A model generated the notes under the pieces. That model was not told the DNA's origin. It did no database searches and was given only the letters and a program-made list of their open reading frames with translations. The position numbers and the translations under genes are program-made. Below are positions 34,966 to 52,000 of a stretch of 64,000 nucleotides of DNA, piece by piece. The stretch lies in NCBI GenBank assembly GCA_947561715.1, contig OX387199.1, positions 67,001 to 131,000 of the forward strand, read 5' to 3'. This DNA comes from Ascidia mentula (taxonomy: Eukaryota; Chordata; Ascidiacea; Phlebobranchia; Ascidiidae). Numbering within the stretch: position 1 is the stretch's first letter; each line of letters begins with the position of its first letter.

Positions 34966-36475
34966 ATGTTGTGAAGTGCTGAACGCAGTCAAATAAACAG
35001 TCGCCATGTATGTGCTGTCGGGTGCGGAGTTGAGTGAGATAAAAGCAAATCACGACGCAAACATTCCTACTTTCTATTTCAATTTCATTGCGCGAATTCA
35101 CAAAGGACATTGTAAGATCGAGCTTTAACTATAAGCTAATAGCTCACTGACGAATGTTATGTAAAGGTCATTTGGTTACCAAGGTCATGCTGTAACATTT
35201 GATACGATTTAATGAAAGGTTGATATCAAACATGAAATCAATAAACATCAAACGCCATCATTTAAATGATTGGCCACCATGATGCACCACATTATAAACA
35301 AGTTCCCTCCTATGCAAAGGCAGCGAACAGCAAAGTTTTTGAATGGAGCTTTTTGAATGTTGTAAAATCCACAAAAAACATTTGTTTCACCTTTAGGTAA
35401 GTCAGAAGTGATGACGTCAACAGCAGACATGCCTCGAGCTGAGGGAGTAAATGAGAGTAGTTGCATTTGTTGGATGGGATTCAAAACCACAAAGCCTGAT
35501 GTAGTTTACCGTTGGTCCGCCGGTATTGAGGAAGTCAGTTTGAAACAACCGTGCATTGTATTTCAGTCACAATATGTGTGTGGTTGCATTGGATTGAGTG
35601 AAATGTTTTCATTGATAGGGAGATTGTTCCAAATAAATTCACGTCAATCTTGAACAAAGACTGGAATGTTTTTGTAATGTACTTTGGAAAGTTCAAAGTT
35701 GAAACAATTCGTTATCAGAACCCGACAAATTTTGCCTAATTTATTAATTTCCATGTACATAATCAGCAAACAAACCCAATGTTTACTTCACCCGTAATGC
35801 TTACGCTGGTAACGAAGTTTGCCATCATTTCTTATGACAACTTCCTCAACACGAACATCCGAACCTCAACACGATAGTTTGCGTGGAGGAAACGCAATAT
35901 GCAAAGTTAAGTTAGATGGTTTGGGGTCTTTGCACCACAAACGACTGCTTTGAAGCTATGTTTCACTCTGACGTGTGAGGTCACAACAGCAAGGTCTTGG
36001 GGAAAACAGACATGCACGAGCCAAACTAGCTTCAGGCAATCAAGGTTTAAGAAAAAAATTTCCGAGTAAACAGGCTGTAATCAGTTGAAAAATAATCGCT
36101 TATTCCACCGCATATTTCGCTTAATATTTATTTACGAATCTTTTTTATGGGGAAGATTCATGAAAGACAGCAAATGTCAGTGGATGTAGAAACAGAATTA
36201 TTCTAACTTTCCGTAGAGAACTGTGGTCAGTGTTGGAGAGGGTGAAGTAGTCAGTCAAGTGTGACCACTTGAAAGTTTTCGGGGTTAAACAGGGGTTGAT
36301 TGGCAACTGATGGATCACTTTAAGGGCGGGTGGAGACAATCCTGGTTTGCAATGTTGCGTGGGGACAACAATGCAACGTTGAAATGTGGAGAAAGCCACA
36401 AGTTTGCGAGGCAAGATTGGTTTCAGGAAATGGGAAGTTCCAATGATCTATGGTTTATCTTTCAGAAACTAAAAA
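34966..36475. other. Intergenic region upstream of the SLC5 gene
   Basis: This is 1.5 kb without a recognisable gene. A TGACGTCA lies near 35412. The right end has a pyrimidine-AG (TTATCTTTCAG) 12 bases before the SLC5 ATG, suitable as a trans-splice or 5'-UTR acceptor. Confidence 0.5.
34992..34997 (+). terminator. Lipoxygenase-like gene poly(A) signal AATAAA
   Basis: AATAAA lies 27 bases after the stop codon. Confidence 0.5.
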
Positions 36476-39400
36476 ATGAAATTCATACATCGAACTTTTA
36501 GTGCTGCTGATTACGCCATATTTGCTCTGATGCTTGTTGCTTCAACAGGAATAGGCCTTTATTACGCAATAAAGGACCGGAAACGGAAAAGCACTGACGA
36601 ATACTTGCTTGCGGGAAGGTAATCTCCCTAAGTTGTTACCGCCGATATTATTGAAATCAGCATAAAAATTTAAATACTTAAATATATTTACTCAGGTTTT
36701 TATAAAAATCCAATACATGAAGAAAAAAGCCGGACAAATTATAAACTTCAGCAAATCACTTTAATGAATGTTTCTTACCTAATTACACATTGTATTTATT
36801 CCTGAAGGTCAATGAGTCCTTATCCTGTTGCATTTTCCCTCTGTGTATCTTTTATGAGTGCCGTGTTAATCTTGGGAACTCCTGCTGAAGTTTACAGATA
36901 TGGAACCATGTATTCCTGGTATGTCCAATGCTTATTTTGTCCCAAAAACTAGAACAATATAAAAAAGTTTATGGTAAAAAGAAATTATCAGTTCAAAATA
37001 AATCAATTAATCAAGGCTATAATGTCAGTACTTTTAAAATATGTTTCTAGTTGAAAAACAAGTTAAAAATATGACTTGAAGTTCAGGGTCAAAGTTATGT
37101 TGCACACAGAACACTTACCAATGATAGTGGGTATGAGATTGCGATTGGTAGCTGTTTGAACCACAGTGCTTGCATAAACATCAAGAAACATAATGTCATC
37201 TTTTAGACAAGAGTAAAATAACGTGGACTGCTAAATTATCAAACATAACTCCTATATTTCTTAAGTAGTAGAACAACTTTTTTCTCGAACAATTTTTATC
37301 CCACAAAAAACTTTTCCCGCCATTTTGGAAAAATTCCCTGTTTACATACTTTTATTTTTCAGGTACATTCTCGCTTTCCTGACAGTCACAATTATTACAG
37401 CTGAAGTGTTCATGCCAACTTTCTATAACATGGGTCTAAGTTCGGTTTATGAAGTAAGTTTTAACTCAAAATAAAAGAGCGACGAGATCATCGAATGAAT
37501 TACTTGATTGTGATTTATCTGGTTGCATTGAAGCAATCGGAAAGAGTAAATTTGATCTTTGTAGTATCTGGAATATCGCTTCAACCGAGTGGTGAGATTG
37601 GCGGCTACAATAGTTTACATGATCCAGACCATATTGTACATTGGAATCGTGATATATGCTCCTGCCCTGGCACTGAATGCTGGTAAGGGAATATTTTCGT
37701 CGCAGACTTTCGGTTGGAATAAATGCTGCGGTATTTATCAACGAAAATAACTCATTTGTCTGCAGTTACAGGATTTCATCTCTGGGGTGCTGTGATTTCC
37801 ACTGGGATAATCTGCATTATCTACAGTTCTCTGGTAAAATATTTGGAAGTAGGTTTTTTGTGTTTAATGAAATCTTCACCTCAGGGTGGGTTGAAAGCTG
37901 TGGTTTGGACGGATGCGGTTCAATGCGGATTCATGTTGATCGGTTTCATCGCGATCCTCATCCAGGGATGTTCACTCCAGGGAGGGATTGGAAATGTGTG
38001 GAGGAGGAGTTTAGAGGGAGGAAGAATCGACTTTCTCCGGTGGGATTTTAAATCTGCACTGTTTTGTGAGTTCACTTAAACGTTGTTTGTTGGACTCAGA
38101 TTCGACACAGACCCAAGGATCCGGCATTCGTTTTGGTCTCTCAATGTTGGAGCAATTTTCATATCTTTATTTTTATGGGGAGTGAATCAAGCACAAGTAC
38201 AAAGATATTTGTCAGTCAGATCTCTAAAAGATGCCAAGAAGTGTGTGTGAAACCCATTGATTTAACTCCTACGTTTAACTTTCGTCATTTTAACTTTTAG
38301 AGCTATTTACGTGAATTGGGTTGGCTTGCTATTTCTTAACGGACTTGCAGTGCTTTGTGGCGTCACAATGTACTCCTACTACAAGGATTGTGACCCAATA
38401 ACCCTGAAAGTTGTGAAACGCCATGATCAGGTAACCGTAATAATATTTGTATAGTGGTGTGTTGCGTTTTGTTGCAATTACACCAGACAAGATCCAACCG
38501 AACAAAACCTTCTTTTCAATCAATGTAGTTAATTGCTTACATGGTCCTGGACATCTTCCAGCACAATCCAGGGATGCCAGGAATCTTCCTATCAAGTGTC
38601 TATGCTGGAAGTTTAAGGTGGTTTTATTTTGTTTACGTCAGGGTTTCTTAACATCTACATAGAAACCTTGACACACTTCTTTACTTCACAGCACAGTTTC
38701 AACTGGGATAACAGCTCTTGCGAGTGTGACTGTCCAGGATTTCATGAAACCTAGTTTGAAGTGGAATGAAGAAAGATATTTCTGGGTCTCCAGAGGTCAC
38801 GTGGTTATGTCACACTGACATTCAACGAATATAACAAGTTTTATTGTTTCGCAGGTCTTGTTGTTCTGTATGGATTACTTGCGATATTCTTCGCATATCT
38901 GACGTCACAATTGGGAGCAATCCTTCAGGCGGCCATCAGTATAATGGCATTAGTGGGAGGACCTCTGGTGGGTTTGTTTACTTTGGGGATGCTTTTTCCG
39001 TGCGCCAACTCTGCAGTAAGATCACAAGTATCTTTATGTCCATATTTAAGATTTTGACGAAAACCTCGCCAATGTTAAACAGTTACATTTCCGCACACTA
39101 GGGGGCGCTGTGCGGACTTCTTTCTGGAGTTGCTTCGACAACTTGGATTTTTATTGGATCAAAAATCTACCCTCCGTCACCAGAGTTCGCTAGAGAGCTC
39201 CCCTATTCGACCAGCATGTGTAGCAACGTCGCCAACATCACCACGCCAATCCCTGCGACGTCACCGATCCATATGACGTCACCGGTCCATATGACGTCAC
39301 CGGTCCATATGACGTCACCGGTAGTAAGACCTGGAGTGGCGGACTTGTATGCGATGTCGTATGTTTACTACAGTGCGTTCGGTTTTTTATTCACGATGGT

Positions 39401-39945
39401 TTTTGGTCTCGGAATCAGTTTCGCCACCGGTGAGTTCCATAAAATTCTGTTTTCAGAAGTTTTCACTTTTGTTATTTTTCAAACGTGAAGTTGTGTTGCT
39501 TTGTTAATTTTGTTAAGATAACATCCGACAATTACATATTTTTTAAACACGAAGCTAAAAAGTTGCTTTGATCAAAACTATGGAAAATTTTATCTTTTTA
39601 ACATCGTAAGCACCATGTAATAAACACAAATTATTCAAATATATCACAAAAAAACTTTACATGGCGCCCTCAGGTGGTTACAAACAGCGGACAAATATCG
39701 ATCCGAGACTCCATTACCCAATATTCGATCACGTGATATTCTCGTGGCTGCCATCTAGTGTCAGGAGAAGATGTTGGTGCGGAGTAAAGAGGAATAAAAA
39801 TGGGGAGGAGCAAGTCGCCATGGCAACAGAGGTGGCAATTTGGCATCAACGACGTATTTTCCATGAGAAAAAAAATCCCTTTTTTCAGGTCAGGACGAAC
39901 GGAGAAACACAGATCCAGAGCAGTGAGGAAGCAAACATGATTTAA
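36476..39945 (+). CDS. SLC5-family sodium-coupled symporter (SLC5A8/SLC5A12-like)
   Basis: Plasma-membrane transporters of this family move monocarboxylates, vitamins, iodide or sugars with sodium. Thirteen exons: 36476-36618, 36808-36918, 37363-37453, 37565-37682, 37766-37833, 37885-38039, 38100-38240, 38301-38430, 38529-38617, 38692-38795, 38855-39015, 39102-39429 and 39674-39945. They give 636 residues with about 13 hydrophobic helices. Best resemblance is to SMCT transporters: the segment RFNR-x2-R-x-AAT, TILY-G-x3-[51 protein letters not shown] and [14 protein letters not shown]. Substrate cannot be read from sequence. An in-frame 18-bp repeat lengthens the extracellular loop after helix 12 (T-S-P-x-H-M units), next to NIT and NVANIT sites. 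The tail is cytoplasmic and charged. Confidence 0.92.
39257..39322 (+). repeat. In-frame 18-bp coding minisatellite in the SLC5 gene
   Basis: Three full copies and one partial copy of GACGTCACCGGTCCATAT lie in exon 12. They encode repeated Thr-Ser-Pro-Val-His-Met units in an extracellular loop. Each junction creates a TGACGTCA palindrome. Confidence 0.95.
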
Positions 39946-40327
39946 CTTATCCTGAGCGACGCAGTTTGCATTTTCTTTACTTTTTCCTGCATTCTCACTG
40001 ACTCACACTGCATAATATATCAAAATGAACACTAAATAAACCATAACAACGAAGCAGGACTGGTTTATCTCGAGCGAGTCCAACGAGATTGTGGAATTAT
40101 TTTGAAAATTCATCGGAGGGAAAGACTGCAGTAATAGTTGGTGAGCACTGCTGGAAGTGGACTAGTGGTGCATATGCTGATGTTTGATGAGATCATCACA
40201 ACACCTGGTTATCAGAAAGGTTCAAACCCCTTTTTAATGTTAAACACAAACGACGTCACCGCGATAAACAGGCAACAACAATCTGACGGAATATTGCAAA
40301 ATAATTTTACTGATCTAGCTCTTGCAA
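39946..40327. other. 3' regions of convergent SLC5 and CLPX genes
   Basis: This holds the 3' UTRs of two converging genes. AATAAA at 40035-40040 (+) is the likely SLC5 poly(A) signal, about 90 bases past its stop. No other gene is seen. Confidence 0.55.
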
Positions 40328-44781
<4,454 letters not shown>

Positions 44782-45863
44782 ATTTTTCTCTGCAAGTTTT
44801 GTTGCAGGGCTAAACTCCTGCAATAAAAATACTGATTTAAACTTGTTAACCTACATTGCAAGCCACAAACATTATTTATTTGTACTCTTGAAAACTTTGA
44901 ACGATGGAAAAGATATATTACAATAAAGATTTTCAATGAATGTTTGGCAATTTACAAGTAAATCAATAAAACCCAGTTTTGTGACTAATTATTTAGGCTA
45001 CATCAACGCTAGGAATCAGTAAGAAAGAATACTTACTTGTGGCTGCTTTTTTGTTTTAGTTTAAACAAATCTCAAGACCATTGGAGGTGGACTTTACCTT
45101 TTGATGAAGAAACAAAACAACTTCACAATCTGCTTACTTTTCAGATTTCGTTTGCTTCAAGAAGTCTCTCATTGTTACGTAGGTGTCAACAACACCGAAA
45201 TCCAAACCAATAGAGTTACAGGCAAGTTTTTCAGGGAATGAAAAGGAACATAAATAAAGTTTATTAAACGCCAATTAAATCGACACAACTGCAAAATCCA
45301 CGCCTTTTTTGATCTTATACATTTTTTGCTTTGAGTTATTTTTAATTATTTTCATTCTTGTTGTCCTAAAAATACAGAATATAGCGCCTGCAAGTGCACA
45401 ATGCTAAACAAATTGAATATTTAATCAATATTTTACCAACCAGCAAAGTTGAATGTTAGTATGCACATTTCCTGCACATTACCTTGAATATTAGTAATGC
45501 ACACTTATAATTATATCAAATAAACATTTGCATTTTTCTGTTTTTTCTTACATCCTATATTGTTCATATTGGTAAGTTAGAAGGAAGAAGCCGTTTTCTT
45601 CTTCGCACCTTGTGTTTAGAAAAGCGAAGGGCGTCACAAAGTAAATGAAAATATAATTTATTGGCATGTCAGCTGTGTGTAAAGGCAGTGAGAATATGGG
45701 AATGCACAAACATTGGATAATCCGTCAATCATATGCGACAGGCTGACGGTAATTGTTGATCCAAGCATTGCATGACATGAGCTGTGCGCTTATACTTGCT
45801 GCTGATGTTGCGTAACCCGGACGTTATTATTGTTCAGATGTAGAATTGAAGAGAGGCGAAAAT
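44782..45863. other. Intergenic region between divergent CLPX and astacin genes
   Basis: About 1.1 kb separates the two start codons, and promoters for both genes are expected here. It is AT-rich with no recognisable coding or RNA gene. Confidence 0.55.
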
Positions 45864-48789
45864 ATGTTGAAAGAAATTTTACTTTATCTGTCGATCTTCA
45901 TGCTTCAATGCACAAGGCCTGCTCCCCTGTCCCAGGTAAGATTCTTGAACATTTTTATTTTAAAACGTTCAAAAAATTTATTTCCAGAGGGAGGTGGCTG
46001 AAAGCATAGACCTCCCCAAAGGTATGCTGAGTTGGTGACGTAATACCTATGACGTAATGAACAAGCAACCGGTTTGTTGTTAAAGGTACGATGGACAGAA
46101 TACTTCTTGTAAACGAAAATCACGGGTATTTCCAAGGTGACATCATCGTGACGTCACAAGGCGATGAGAAAAACGCGATTTTAGACGAAACATTGAAGTA
46201 AGAGAAGTGAATTCCGTTGATTCACAATAGAAACCGCTTTGTGACGTAACACACAGATGGGACAGCGTGATTCCGTACGAGATTCACGCCCAATACGATT
46301 CGAATACACGGGAACTGATAGAAGATGTCTTGCGTGAGATTAGCGTTCGGATGTGTGTCAACTTCGTGCAGCGTGGGAACGAAGGCAGCTATCTTCTGTA
46401 CACGAGAGGCGATGGGTATAAATACATGCGAAGTATACGTGGGAATGCCACTTTCCACTGGTCATTACTCGGGGTATTTTTAGAAAGACAAGTTACGTAG
46501 AAACCAACTTTTTGTGCAATCAGACACTCGGTGGCACAACTAATGCCCGCATGTTGTCCGTGGTCACTGAGTCACTGGTGGTCCGGACCGTAACAACTCG
46601 CTTGTGAATGCTGCAATCAAAGCATGAACTGCTCCGAAAAACAGCGACGTTAATGATTACATTGGTGGTAACAAGAAATATTTTCCAGGTGTTATTCATC
46701 GGTTGGTCGCATGGGAGGTTCTCAGGTTGTTTCGATTGGACACGGTTGCGAGGGAAGAGGAATAATTAAACACGAAACAATGCACGCTCTTGGGTTCTGG
46801 CATGAGCAGTCCCGGTGGGTTTCGAACCATTAATCTCCATTCTTCACATTTTAGTCCTTTTGTTTTTCTTTAGATACGACAGGGATGATTTCGTCGAAAT
46901 CTTGTGGGAAAATATACAAAGTGGAATGGAATATAATTTTGACAAATACTCTGAGCAACAGGTTTGACCTTCTTTCCATCGTTGCTTACGTCATTATTCG
47001 CCACAAACATGGATTTCTAACAGATCCAGACCTTGGGAGAAGATTATGATTATGGTTCGGTGATGCATTACGCGTCAACAGCGTTCAGTTCAAACGGGGA
47101 ACCGACCATAGTTGCAAAGTATCCTGGCGGTGAGCTCATGGGACAGAGGACGGATTTCTCACAAATTGATTTGAACAAACTGAGGAAGTTGTACGGATGT
47201 GGTGGGGGAAAGGTTAGCTGGTGTAAAAAAATTTAACACAACTTTAAACATTGCAGAAGTTGAAGTTAGCGGGTGGAGCAATTGGACGTCATGGAGCGAT
47301 TGTGACGTCAACTGTAAACGTCATCGCAAGAAATATTGTGAGGATGAATTTTGTGAAGAAACTTTCATGGTTGAAACTGAAGACTGCGATCATTTCTGTG
47401 TCGGTAAGGGGAATTCCCACATGACAAGTTGAAGATTTTTTGTGAATTTGTTGTGAGGTTGTTCGCAGTTGGTTACGACACGGATTGCAATTCTCGAATC
47501 AGCGCTTCGTCGTACGGCTTTGTGACGTCACCATTATATCCGTACAATTACAAACCGGAAGTTGAGTGTTTGCAAACAATCATAGCCCCTAGCAACGAAA
47601 ATGTTTTTTTAAATTTCGAATCGTTGGAAGTTGAAGATTATTATGGTGTCTGTTATTATGACTGGATAAAGGTACTCATTCTATGTTACAAATGGGCCTG
47701 TGTGACATCACAACCGAACGAGTTTTTTTGCACAGGTGTACGACGGTCTTGACAAAAACTCTCCACTCATTGGAACTTATTGCGGTAGTTCCGTGCCTAG
47801 TACCCTCCGCTCATCCGGTAACGCGATAACAGTTTTGTTCTATTCCGATTATTCGGTAACAATGAGAGGATTTCTGGCGGATTTTTCGACAAGTAGGTTA
47901 TCCAATAAAATTATCACCATTCTCTTCGAAGACATTTACAATAAATTTAGTAGAAAACCAATAACCCCCAATCCTCCTTTTATTGTAAACACTTTCCCAT
48001 CCATGAATATTTGACTCAGCATCGGGAAAATCCCCGCTTCACGTTTGTCACTTCGAGGGTGACATCAGCGTTTGTGGATGGACAAACGATGACTCGGCAG
48101 ATTTTCATTGGACAAGAAGCAAGGGATCAACACCTAGTTATGACACAGGACCTTCGTACGACCACACGACCATGATGAGTGAAGGTTGGCATCCAACAAT
48201 CCCCAATTCTCGGTTAACCTGCACTACTTACTAGGTTACTACATCTTCATCGAAACCTCTTCCCCACAAACTAATGGAATGAAAGCTCGCGCTCTAACCC
48301 CGGTACTTCCCCCTCCAATTGGGGGTAACTGCCTCACCTTCTCTTACAACATGTTTGGGAATAACGTCGATACACTGTCGGTGTATCAGGTGAGGGGATT
48401 CACCGGTAGTTGCGACCCTAGTTACAATTTTCACGTCATTATTAGGTTGTCAAGGGTGACTTGCAATACCCGCCAATATTTACCGCGTCCGGTAACCATG
48501 GTAACAACGACTGGCTTGAAGCGGAAGTGACGATTTACGGATATGACGAATACCAGGTAAGTAACAAATAGAACTTTTGAGTTATGCTAAGTGTGCAACC
48601 ATGCAGATCGCTTTCGAGGGTCGCCGTGGCAACGGTTACACCGGGGACATTGCAATCGATGACGTCATCGTGTTAAGTGACGTGTGTGAGGACGAGGGAA
48701 GTGGTATCGTCATAACAGGTGACCTTTGTTACGTCAGAAAGATGTGCAAAGACAACAACGCTATTTTTTGTTTCGTAGAGCGTCCGTGA
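45864..48789 (+). CDS. Secreted astacin metalloprotease with TSP1, CUB and MAM domains
   Basis: Fourteen exons: 45864-45935, 45988-46021, 46086-46197, 46257-46415, 46689-46814, 46874-46961, 47024-47201, 47257-47403, 47469-47671, 47736-47892, 48020-48184, 48235-48389, 48446-48556 and 48607-48789. They give 629 residues. A hydrophobic signal peptide (about 1-18) precedes a propeptide. The astacin domain (about 73-256) has the zinc site [12 protein letters not shown] (154-165) and the Met-turn SVMHY (209-213), so it should be active. A TSP1-like module follows ([10 protein letters not shown], about 263-303), then a CUB domain (about 306-425) with the typical SP.YP..Y...EC and C..D...VYDG pattern, then a MAM domain (about 430-615) with CHFE...CGW and [15 protein letters not shown]. 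Introns are tiny (50-56 nt). An alternative intron at 48722-48779 would delete 19 residues and reach the same stop. Confidence 0.9.
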
Positions 48790-49066
48790 TCACCAGGTGG
48801 CGCCCGAGGTCAATTGCAAATTTATTAAAAATTAATCGAACATTCTAGAATTAAGACACCGATAATAAAGTGCTTTGTACAAACGCATAATAAACAAACT
48901 AATGCAGTTAACCAAATGTTGGTGCATGTTGTGAATGATGACGATGGAGGAAGGTTGAGTTTTTCCATGCATAGAAGACTTAAACTAATCTAAACATGGG
49001 GACACAGCTGGGAAATAATTCATGATTTTCCACAAATTCTTCTGCCTGATTTCAAACAACAATCAT
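48790..49066. terminator. Shared 3' region of astacin and carbonic anhydrase genes
   Basis: Convergent stops lie 277 bases apart. AATAAA at 48864-48869 (+) suits the astacin gene. AATAAA on the minus strand at 48821-48826 could serve the carbonic anhydrase gene, in which case the 3' UTRs overlap. Confidence 0.5.
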
Positions 49067-52000
49067 CTATGCAAGACTTTCTTCTGCTAGTTTTCCTGCA
49101 AACAGATAACAATTGTTACGTCACAATCTCGCACATTGTTTTGCATCCACGGTCGTTTGTTTGAGTGCAACAAATAATTAACATTTTTCATGCAACAACT
49201 AAACATAACGACCCTCCATGACATCACAGGGCAAACAGATGGTTGTTCTTACCTTCGGAATATTTGACCTTTTTGTCACTTCGTTTGTTACGACATAATA
49301 TAATAGCAGCTAATATAGCGATGAACGCCACAAGACCGAGGGTTGTCCATAAAACGATTGCAAGGACGTTGGTTTCTGTGCTCGCTGCAACGAATTAAAT
49401 AACATGTATTTAGGCAGTTAATTCTTCCTTCAAACTACACAGAACAAGAGAAAAATTCTCAATCAAAAAAACCACAACAAAACAATTCTTTGTGACTCAC
49501 AATCGTTGCGTTTGACATAATTAAGAATGCGTTTGATAAATTTCCTGATAACTCCAGGACAACTTTATAATTATTACAACCCCTATTATTCACGATGTTA
49601 CCGAACCAAATTTTAATAAACTTCCAAAAAACATTTTCCTCGCCAAAAATTTAATCTTGCTGTAATTTTGAGAAAACCGATGCCCATCAAATGTCGCTTC
49701 TACTTTACACACAATTACCTGGTGGTTGGACGTAGACGATCACTGTTCTGCCGCTGAGAGGTTGAACTGGTCTGTAATTGTTTGCTAACGATGCTGATTT
49801 CATTTCGTTTTCTGAATAAGAGACAAACTTCAGTGTAGGTGTTAATGCGAGTATGAATCCACCTACCCATGGTTAAAGTGCTCGGGTGTTTTGCGATTGT
49901 CCTGTTCCCCTCCTTCATCTCTTGCTGGTGGATTTTCAACAGAGTTTGGAATTGAAGAAACTTTAAAAACGCAAAAGTTTAAACACAGCAAGTAACCGAG
50001 GTTTAACAAGATCACAAAATCCTGATCAAGTTATTTTAGGTTTTGACTAGATGTCACTCTCACCCTCTCCAGTGAAACGTAAACCGGTTGCATGAACATT
50101 GTCCACATAACTGACTCCGTGCATGGAGGAGTAGTGAGGGAGCCGTAATATCTGTAATAACTTTTGTTGGAAGGCAGAAGGTCCATTAAGTCCGGCCCTT
50201 CATCTATTTCCACGTCATCATCTAAAAGTTCCAGGTTTTAGGGTTTGTTTCAATTTTGTGAATGTTTTGAAAATGTAGGACAAGATTTTGTTAAACTTTA
50301 TTATTCGTTTAGAATCAAAACAACCTTCGAAGTGAACGTGGATAAAATGTTCCGTGAGTTTTTCAAGCTGCTCATCCGATTCCTCGGTAACTTTGCTCGG
50401 GTCATCCGATATATGGAAGAAAACCCCAAGAACGGCGAGATCATCTGATGTATCATCTCCATTCTCTTCCGGATTTTCTTTTGCGTGGACAATATGCATC
50501 TGGATTGGGATTAAGCAAAGACAGGGGATTAAACTTCACAAAAATATTGGGGATAGCTATAACTATTAAAAAAACAGCCAGTGGGTGATGAATAGCAATA
50601 AAATTTATTATATTTTCTTAAATTAAGTTTTTTATGAATGCTTTACTGCTGACACATTGTAAACTCGGTGTCAAACCTCAATTGGATAATGCAGTCCGTT
50701 AACTGAATGTTCCGACCCTCTGTTCCAAACAACTTGATCATCTTCGACACTTGCACTTCCCCAGTGAAAATGAAGTTGTTTTGCAACAAATTTCTTCTTC
50801 CCGTCTTCAAACGACAAATGCTGATGCATGGCGTACACAACTGCAACAAGCCATCGGGGTGAAACGAAATATAAAAACCCAAGGGTTAAGTTTAGAGAAA
50901 TACATTTGAGAATAACATTGAAATATCACAAAATCGAACCTGTGTGACCGTTGTTAGCCAGGTCGCCAGATGTCGCACTTGAGTAAGAAGATGAAAATTC
51001 AAGTTTGTTGAGTTGATCCGACGTTGAAATGTCATCAGGTTTGAAGTCGATCGGAGACTGACTGCTTTTCCCACAATCCTCGTCGGTATGTGACCAATGA
51101 TCTATGACGTAACACACCGGATAGTTTATGTGACGTAACAGTGAATAATGTGACGCAGCAATTAAAAGTGTCAAAGCCGCCGGACATTTCGCCCCCAACC
51201 TTACCTTCCTCGTCCTCGTGATAATGCCACCCAACCCCGGGGAGGGTCTCAACATCTGCAACACAAACAAGTTAGGGGATTCACCGGTTGTAGTAGGGTG
51301 CAACACTTACCGACGTCATAGAATGCGGTGACAATCCTTCCATTGAGAGGTTGAAGAGGACGGAAGTTGTCGCTTAATTCTTCTTCATCGTTGTCATGGT
51401 TCGATGACGTATCACCTGTGGTGACGTCACAAGTTAAACTAAACCAATCATTCTCATGTAAATATTAGTTTACCTTGTGAAGGATTGTTGGTGGGCGCCA
51501 GATTCACTCGCAGACTTTGCAAAAGTTCCAACTAAAAAATTACTAATAAATCCCAATCGTTTTTACCCCGAGTAAGTGAACCACGAACCTGATGGAGTGA
51601 AATTATGACTGGGTTTTGATAAACTGTCCATTCTACCGCTTCGTAACACGGAGGAGTGGTAAGTGAACCGGAGTAGCGGAAGTAACTGCCGCACGTGGGC
51701 AGTAAAGAGATCGGCACGACATCACTCGTCAAGTCTGCAGTTTCGCCTGGAAATAAACGAGATTCCATCATTTCCCTCGGGGACAACGGACGGTTGACAC
51801 AAATCCTTCCAAGCATTTCAACCCCGTCGACCTGATATTTGGTTCATGAAGTTTAGCGCGAAGCTGAAGGTTAATTAGATATCCAACGACCTCCTATAAT
51901 TGGTTCGAAACCTTTTCAGTCGCATGTTCTCATGACGTCATCACTCATAGTTGAAAAGTTCGTCACAAGGTCAGAAAACCGCATCTGTGAAACGCTTACG

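Noticed and set aside
46416..46500. Extension of astacin exon 4 past 46415
   Set aside because: The astacin pattern GDGC-x-S-x-VGR is contiguous when the donor at 46415 is used. The extension has no family match.
51256..51310. Treating the carbonic anhydrase region as two separate genes
   Set aside because: Domain 1 has no stop codon before a strong donor, domain 2 has no start or signal peptide, the spacer is 55 nt, and both sides are phase 1.
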